The translations under genes and the position numbers were made by a program. Below the pieces are notes generated by a model. That model did not search any database, was not told the DNA's origin, and saw nothing but the letters and a program-made list of their open reading frames with translations. DNA of 64,000 nucleotides from positions 248,001-312,000 of the forward strand of contig NZ_JBHUEE010000001.1 in NCBI RefSeq assembly GCF_042680605.1. Reading direction: 5' to 3'. Source of the stretch: Allobogoriella deserti. GTDB lineage: Bacteria; Actinomycetota; Actinomycetes; Actinomycetales; Actinomycetaceae. Below are positions 59,299-64,000 of this stretch, in pieces (within the stretch, counting starts at the first letter, position 1; each line of letters opens with the position of its first letter).

Positions 59299-60623
59299 CG
59301 ACCGAGTACACGGTCGACCGGCTCACGCCGGTCCTGTCGGACATCTGGGACGTCGAGAACTCCTGGAAGCTGGACGTCTACCGCGACCACGGCGGCTACC
59401 GCGCCTGGGACAAGGCGCTGACCATGGCCCCCGAGGACATCGTCGAGACGGTGAAGGCCTCCGGCCTGCGGGGCCGCGGCGGCGCCGGCTTCCCCGCCGG
59501 ACTCAAGTGGTCCTTCCTTCCGCCGCCGGACGGCGGGCCGCGCTACCTCGTCGTCAACGCCGACGAATCCGAGCCGGGCACCTGTAAGGATGTCCCGCTC
59601 ATGCTCGCGAACCCGCACGCGCTGATCGAGGGAGTGGCGATCACCTCCTACGCCATCGGCGGGCACCACGCGTTCATCTACCTGCGCGGGGAGGTGGCGC
59701 ACGTCTACCGGCGGCTGCTGCAGGCCGTGCGGGAGGCCCGCGAGGCCGGCCTCATCGGAAAAGGCGTCGGCCCCAACGGCGACGTCGACCTCGAGATCAC
59801 CGTGCACGCCGGCGCCGGGGCGTACATCTGCGGCGAGGAGACCGCCCTGCTCGACTCGCTCGAGGGCCTGCGCGGCCAGCCGCGCCTGAAGCCCCCGTTC
59901 CCGGCGGTGGCGGGCCTGTACGCCCGCCCGACGGTGCTGAACAACGTCGAGTCGATCGCATCCGTCCCGGCGATCATCGCCAACGGCGTCGACTGGTTCA
60001 CCGCGATGGGCACCGAGAAGTCCGCCGGCCACGGCCTGTTCTCCGTCTCCGGGCACGTGACGAACCCCGGGCAGTTCGAAGCGCCGCTCGGCATCACGAT
60101 GCGCGAGCTCATCGAGATGGCCGGCGGGATCCGCGACGGTCACCGGCTGAAGTTCTGGACGCCGGGCGGCTCCTCCACCCCCATCCTCACCGACGCCGAG
60201 CTCGACGTCCCGCTCGACTACGAGTCCGTGGGCGCCGCCGGCTCGATGCTGGCCACCCGGGCCCTGATGGTCTTCGACGAGACCACCTCGGTGGTGCGGG
60301 TGATCGCCCGCTGGACCGACTTCTACCAGCACGAGTCCTGCGGCAAGTGCACGCCCTGCCGGGAAGGCACCTACTGGATGAAGCAGGTCATGCACCGCCT
60401 CGAGGCCGGCGAGGGCAAACCGAGCGACATCGACCTCCTGCTCGACGTCTCCGCCAACATCGCCGGCCGCTCGTTCTGCGCCCTGGGTGACGCGTCCGCG
60501 ACGCCGATCCAGAGCGGCATCAAGCACTTCCGCTCCGAGTTCGAGGCCGGCACCCACACCCCGGCCTGGGAGCTCTTCCCCTACGAGGCCTCGGCCGTCT
60601 TTGAGGCAGGTGTCCCCCGATGA
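59295..60623 (+). CDS. nuoF: NADH-quinone oxidoreductase subunit F
   Basis: A 442-residue 51-kDa-type subunit binding NADH, FMN and cluster N3. NADH/FMN site: LRGRGGAGFPAGLKW, VVNADESEPGTCKD and GAGAYICGEETALLDSLEG. N3 ligands: three cysteines in HESCGKCTPCREGTYW and one in GRSFCALGDA. Start and stop both overlap the neighbouring genes by 4 bases, so translation is coupled. Confidence 0.97.
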   Translation: MTTEYTVDRLTPVLSDIWDVENSWKLDVYRDHGGYRAWDKALTMAPEDIVETVKASGLRGRGGAGFPAGLKWSFLPPPDGGPRYLVVNADESEPGTCKDVPLMLANPHALIEGVAITSYAIGGHHAFIYLRGEVAHVYRRLLQAVREAREAGLIGKGVGPNGDVDLEITVHAGAGAYICGEETALLDSLEGLRGQPRLKPPFPAVAGLYARPTVLNNVESIASVPAIIANGVDWFTAMGTEKSAGHGLFSVSGHVTNPGQFEAPLGITMRELIEMAGGIRDGHRLKFWTPGGSSTPILTDAELDVPLDYESVGAAGSMLATRALMVFDETTSVVRVIARWTDFYQHESCGKCTPCREGTYWMKQVMHRLEAGEGKPSDIDLLLDVSANIAGRSFCALGDASATPIQSGIKHFRSEFEAGTHTPAWELFPYEASAVFEAGVPR

Positions 60624-63247
60624 CCGCGACCGCCCGGACCGACCGCGCCGCCGACGTCGAGATGATCACGGTCACCATCGACGGCGTCGAGGTCGAGGTG
60701 CCCAAGGGCACCCTCGTCATCCGCGCCGCCGAACAGGCGGGGATCCAGATTCCCCGGTTCTGCGACCACCCGCTGCTCAAGCCCGCCGGGGCCTGTCGAC
60801 AGTGCCTCGTCGACGTCTCCGCCCCGGACCGTGAGGGCAACCTGCGCCCGATGCCCAAGCCGCAGACCTCGTGCACGATCGAGGCCACCCCCGGCATGGT
60901 CGTCGCCACCCAGCACACCTCGGAGGTGGCGGAGAAGGCTCAGCACGGGATCATGGAGTTCCTCCTGATCAACCACCCGCTGGACTGCCCGGTCTGCGAC
61001 AAGGGCGGCGAGTGCCCGCTGCAGAACCAGGCGATGAGCAACGGCCGGGCCGCCAGCCGGTTCACCGACATCAAGCGCACCTTCCCCAAGCCGATCAAGG
61101 TCTCCACCGAGATCCTGCTCGACCGCGATCGGTGCATCCTGTGCCAGCGGTGCACCCGGTTCTCCGACGAGATCGCCGGCGACCCGTTCATCGCGCTGCA
61201 GGGACGCGGCGGCGGGACTCCGGGCGAGGAGGTCCACGGCGTCAACGGATCCCAGATCGGCACCTTCGACGAGCACGTCCTGCACTTCACCTCCTCCGGT
61301 GAGGAGGAGCCGACGGTGCTCGCCACCGACCTCGTCGGGCCGCGGGGCGAGCCCGGCCTCACCGACGGACTCGCCGCCGGCCCGCTCGGCGTCGCCGAGA
61401 GCGACACCTCCGGCCGCCCGTTCGCCTCCTACTTCTCCGGCAACACCATCCAGATCTGCCCGGTCGGTGCCCTGACCTCCGCGTCCTACCGATTCCGGTC
61501 CCGGCCCTTCGACCTCGTCTCGACCCCGTCGGTCGCCGAGCACGACGCCGGCGGCAGCGCGATCCGCGTGGACCACCGCCGCGGCGTGGTCCTGCGCCGT
61601 CTCGCCGGCGAGGACCCCGAGGTCAACGAGGAGTGGATCACCGACAAGGACCGGTTCGCCTTCACCTGGCAGTCCGCCCCCGACCGGCTCACCACCCCGC
61701 TGGTGCGCGAGCCGGACACGGGCGAGCTGGTGCCCACCAGCTGGGCCGACGCCCTCGACGTCGCGGCCGCCGGGCTGCGCAGTGCCCGCGAGAACGGGGG
61801 AGTCGGACTGCTGCCTGGCGGCCGGCTCACGCTCGAGGACGCCTATGCGTGGTCGAAGTTCGCCCGCACCGTCCTGGGCACCAACGACGTCGACCACCGG
61901 GCACGCCCGCACAGCGACGAGGAGGCCGCCTTCCTGGCCGGTCACGTCGCCGGCCGCAGCCTCGAGGTCACCTACTCCGACCTCGAGACCGCCGGAGAGG
62001 TCCTCCTCGTCGGACTGGAGCCCGAGGACGAGTGCGGCACGATCTTCCTGCGGCTACGCAAGGGCGTCCTCGCCGGCACCGTCCACGTGACCACGATCGC
62101 GCCCTGGGCCACCCGCGGGAGCGCCAAGATGCGCGCCCGGCTCCTCGCGGCAGCGCCCGGCACCGAACCGGAGGTCCTGTCCGCGGTCCACGAGGGCGGC
62201 GACCACGCCGACCTGGCCGAGGCGCTCGCCGGTGACGGCGCCGTGGTCCTCGTGGGGGAACGGGCCGCCGAGGTCCCCGGCACCCTGACCGCCGCCGCGC
62301 AACTCGCGGAACGGACCGGAGCCCGCCTCGCCTGGGTGCCGCGACGGGCCGGGGACCGCGGCGCCGTCGAGGCCGGCCTGCTCCCGGGCCTGCTGCCCGG
62401 CGCCCGCGCGGTGACCGACACGACCGCACGGGTGGACACCGGAGCCCTGTGGCACACCGACTCCCTGCCGGCCGAGCCCGGACGGGACCTCGGTGGCATC
62501 CTCGCCGCCGCCCGTGACGGCGATCTCTCCGGCCTCGTCGTCGGCGGCCTCGAGCCGGTCGACCTGCCGGACGTCACCGTCGCGCGCGAGGCCTTCGCCG
62601 CCGCCGGGTTCCTGCTCCAGCTCGAGGTCCGGCGCTCGGAGATCACCCAGCACGCGGACGTCGTCCTCCCGGTCGCGCCGCCGGCTGAGAAAGCCGGCAC
62701 GTTCCTCAACTGGGAAGGTCGCGCCCGCCCGTTCGGACAAGTGCTCGCCTCCCGCGCACTGTCCGACCGGGAGGTCCTGGCCCGGCTCGCCGCCGAGCTC
62801 GGCACCGACCTGCGCGTGGACGACCTCGACGCGCTGCACACCGAGCTCGGCGACCTCTACGAGCACGCGCCGGGGTCCGCTCCCGCGCTCCGGACGGCGG
62901 CGGCGCCGGTCCCACAGCCGCGCGAGGGCGAGGCCGTGCTCGCGACGTGGAAGCTCCAGCTCGACTCCGGCCGCGGACAGGACGGCGAACCGCACCTGGC
63001 CGGTACCGCGCACCGCCCGGTGGTCCGGCTCAGCCGGGAGACCGCCGCTGCGCTCGGCGTCGTCGATGGCGACCGGGTCAGCGTGACCGGACCGGCCGGA
63101 TCGATCAGCCTGCCGCTGGCGACGACGCCGATGCCCGACCACGTCGTGTGGCTCCCTGCCAACTCACCCGGATCGCACGCCCGGGAGACCCTCGGTGTCG
63201 GGGCCGGCGCCGTCGTCGGCATCCGCGCGGGAGAGGTGACTCAGTGA
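60620..63247 (+). CDS. nuoG: NADH-quinone oxidoreductase subunit G, lacking the N7 cluster ligands
   Basis: An 875-residue 75-kDa-type subunit. N1b cysteines are in PRFCDHPLLKPAGACRQCLV and TSCTIEATPG; N5 in HPLDCPVCDKGGECPLQ; N4 in DRCILCQRCTRFSDEIAG with CPVGAL. The molybdopterin-oxidoreductase-like domain follows. At the place of the extra N7 site (C-x2-C-x3-C-x27-C) the residues are Ala306, Asp309, Ser313 and Thr341, in TPSVAEHDAGGSAIRV and EEWITDKDRF, with spacing unchanged, so N7 is lost. The C-terminal molybdopterin-binding-like module has LATTPMPDHVVWLPAN. GGAG-poor start; ATG 60620 overlaps nuoF. Confidence 0.95.
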   Translation: MTATARTDRAADVEMITVTIDGVEVEVPKGTLVIRAAEQAGIQIPRFCDHPLLKPAGACRQCLVDVSAPDREGNLRPMPKPQTSCTIEATPGMVVATQHTSEVAEKAQHGIMEFLLINHPLDCPVCDKGGECPLQNQAMSNGRAASRFTDIKRTFPKPIKVSTEILLDRDRCILCQRCTRFSDEIAGDPFIALQGRGGGTPGEEVHGVNGSQIGTFDEHVLHFTSSGEEEPTVLATDLVGPRGEPGLTDGLAAGPLGVAESDTSGRPFASYFSGNTIQICPVGALTSASYRFRSRPFDLVSTPSVAEHDAGGSAIRVDHRRGVVLRRLAGEDPEVNEEWITDKDRFAFTWQSAPDRLTTPLVREPDTGELVPTSWADALDVAAAGLRSARENGGVGLLPGGRLTLEDAYAWSKFARTVLGTNDVDHRARPHSDEEAAFLAGHVAGRSLEVTYSDLETAGEVLLVGLEPEDECGTIFLRLRKGVLAGTVHVTTIAPWATRGSAKMRARLLAAAPGTEPEVLSAVHEGGDHADLAEALAGDGAVVLVGERAAEVPGTLTAAAQLAERTGARLAWVPRRAGDRGAVEAGLLPGLLPGARAVTDTTARVDTGALWHTDSLPAEPGRDLGGILAAARDGDLSGLVVGGLEPVDLPDVTVAREAFAAAGFLLQLEVRRSEITQHADVVLPVAPPAEKAGTFLNWEGRARPFGQVLASRALSDREVLARLAAELGTDLRVDDLDALHTELGDLYEHAPGSAPALRTAAAPVPQPREGEAVLATWKLQLDSGRGQDGEPHLAGTAHRPVVRLSRETAAALGVVDGDRVSVTGPAGSISLPLATTPMPDHVVWLPANSPGSHARETLGVGAGAVVGIRAGEVTQ

Positions 63248-64000
63248 ACGTGACGACGACCGGAACCGTCGTGGCCGCGGCTGCCGCGCCCACCGCCGAC
63301 TTCAGCAACGACACCTGGTGGATCTGGGTGATCAAGTCCGTCGGCATCCTGGTCTTCCTGCTGCTGTCCGTGCTGGTGGCGATCTGGGCCGAGCGCAAGG
63401 TGCTCGCCCGGATGCAGACCCGTCCCGGACCGAACGTGCACGGGCCGTTCGGCCTGCTGCAGTCGCTCGCCGACGCCATCAAGCTCCTGCTCAAGGAAGA
63501 CTTCTCGATCAAGGGCGCGGACAAAGTCATCTACGTCCTCGCGCCGCTCATCGCGGTGACCAGCGCGCTGCTGGTCATGGCGGTCATCCCGTTCGGCCCC
63601 GAGGTCTCGATCTTCGGCGTCGTCACCCCGCTGCAGCTGACCGACATGCCGGTCGCCGTGCTGTACATCCTGGCCGTCACGGCGCTCGGCGTGTACGGCA
63701 TCGTGCTTGGGGGGTGGGCGTCGAACTCCACCTACCCGCTGCTGGGATCGGTGCGCTCGTCGGCGCAGGTCATCTCCTACGAGCTGGCCATGGGCCTCTC
63801 GCTCGTCAGCGTCTTCCTCGTCTCGGGCTCGCTGTCGACCTCGCAGATCGTGGACGCGCAGACGCAGCTGTGGTGGTGCATCGCGCTCGCCCCGGCGTTC
63901 CTCGTCTACCTCGTCTCGATGGTCGGTGAGGTCAACCGGCTCCCGTTCGACCTCCCGGAGGCCGAGGGCGAGCTGGTCGCCGGACACATGGTCGAGTACA
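63244..64000 (+). CDS. nuoH: NADH-quinone oxidoreductase subunit H (5' part only)
   Basis: The first 252 codons of the membrane subunit that links the arms of Complex I; the gene runs off the window. Markers: AIWAERKVLARMQTRPGPNV, GLLQSLADAIKLLLKED, LLGSVRSSAQVISYELAMG and NRLPFDLPEAEGELVAG. GTG 63244 overlaps the nuoG stop. The N-terminus has about 20 alanine/threonine-rich residues before the first helix. Confidence 0.96.
   Translation, partial: MNVTTTGTVVAAAAAPTADFSNDTWWIWVIKSVGILVFLLLSVLVAIWAERKVLARMQTRPGPNVHGPFGLLQSLADAIKLLLKEDFSIKGADKVIYVLAPLIAVTSALLVMAVIPFGPEVSIFGVVTPLQLTDMPVAVLYILAVTALGVYGIVLGGWASNSTYPLLGSVRSSAQVISYELAMGLSLVSVFLVSGSLSTSQIVDAQTQLWWCIALAPAFLVYLVSMVGEVNRLPFDLPEAEGELVAGHMVEY

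Overview
The window is GC-rich chromosomal DNA of an actinobacterium. Evidence: an actinobacterial-type xylA, a 32-codon bS22 ribosomal protein gene beside a small HTH gene and a glutaredoxin gene, a full menaquinone pathway with a polyprenyl reductase, system II cytochrome c biogenesis, a nuo operon, many GTG starts, and many genes that look leaderless (TANNNT hexamer 6-8 bases before the start codon). I infer Micrococcales, perhaps near Ruania, Georgenia or Beutenbergia; the genus is a guess. I saw no tRNA, rRNA, CRISPR, insertion sequence or prophage.

Layout. 1-9.5 kb: xylose locus. A ChvE/GguAB-type monosaccharide ABC transporter (the binding protein is cut by the window edge), a stand-alone acyl-CoA dehydrogenase, a frameshifted methyltransferase, a ROK repressor, and divergent xylA-xylB. 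9.5-21.1 kb: one 11.6-kb gene for a 3862-residue sortase-anchored surface protein with 38 tandem Ig-like repeats. 21.6-28.4 kb: LacI regulator, KtrA/KtrB-type potassium uptake, AcuC-type deacetylase, HTH-bS22-glutaredoxin group, and a divergent YceI/MarR pair. 28.5-33.3 kb: histidine phosphatase, then ResA-CcdA-ResB-CcsB. 33.3-37.7 kb: small membrane proteins, menA, menE and a DUF3048 lipoprotein.

37.8-44.9 kb: accessory catabolic island: an OFA-family transporter, MarR, then an SDR-amidohydrolase-MaoC-acyl-CoA dehydrogenase operon with overlapping starts, then a TetR/NAD(P)-binding protein pair with twin palindromic operators. 44.9-53.5 kb: menB, an alpha/alpha-toroid protein of unknown role, menC, menD, a HtrA-like protease, menF and menG. 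53.7-64 kb: geranylgeranyl reductase-like gene followed by nuoABCDEFG and the start of nuoH.

Functional links: menF, D, C, E, B, A and G cover chorismate to menaquinone apart from MenH/MenI. The reductase would saturate the side chain, and Complex I next to it would use that quinone. The cytochrome c assembly genes serve the same respiratory chain. The xylose block joins uptake, isomerisation, phosphorylation and a repressor.

Most notable observations: a three-copy palindromic intergenic element with compensatory stem changes; the 38-repeat surface protein with two repeat subtypes and a very recent unit duplication; NuoG lacking all four N7 cysteines with spacing preserved; the leaderless promoter pattern; and the uncharacterised four-gene catabolic operon.
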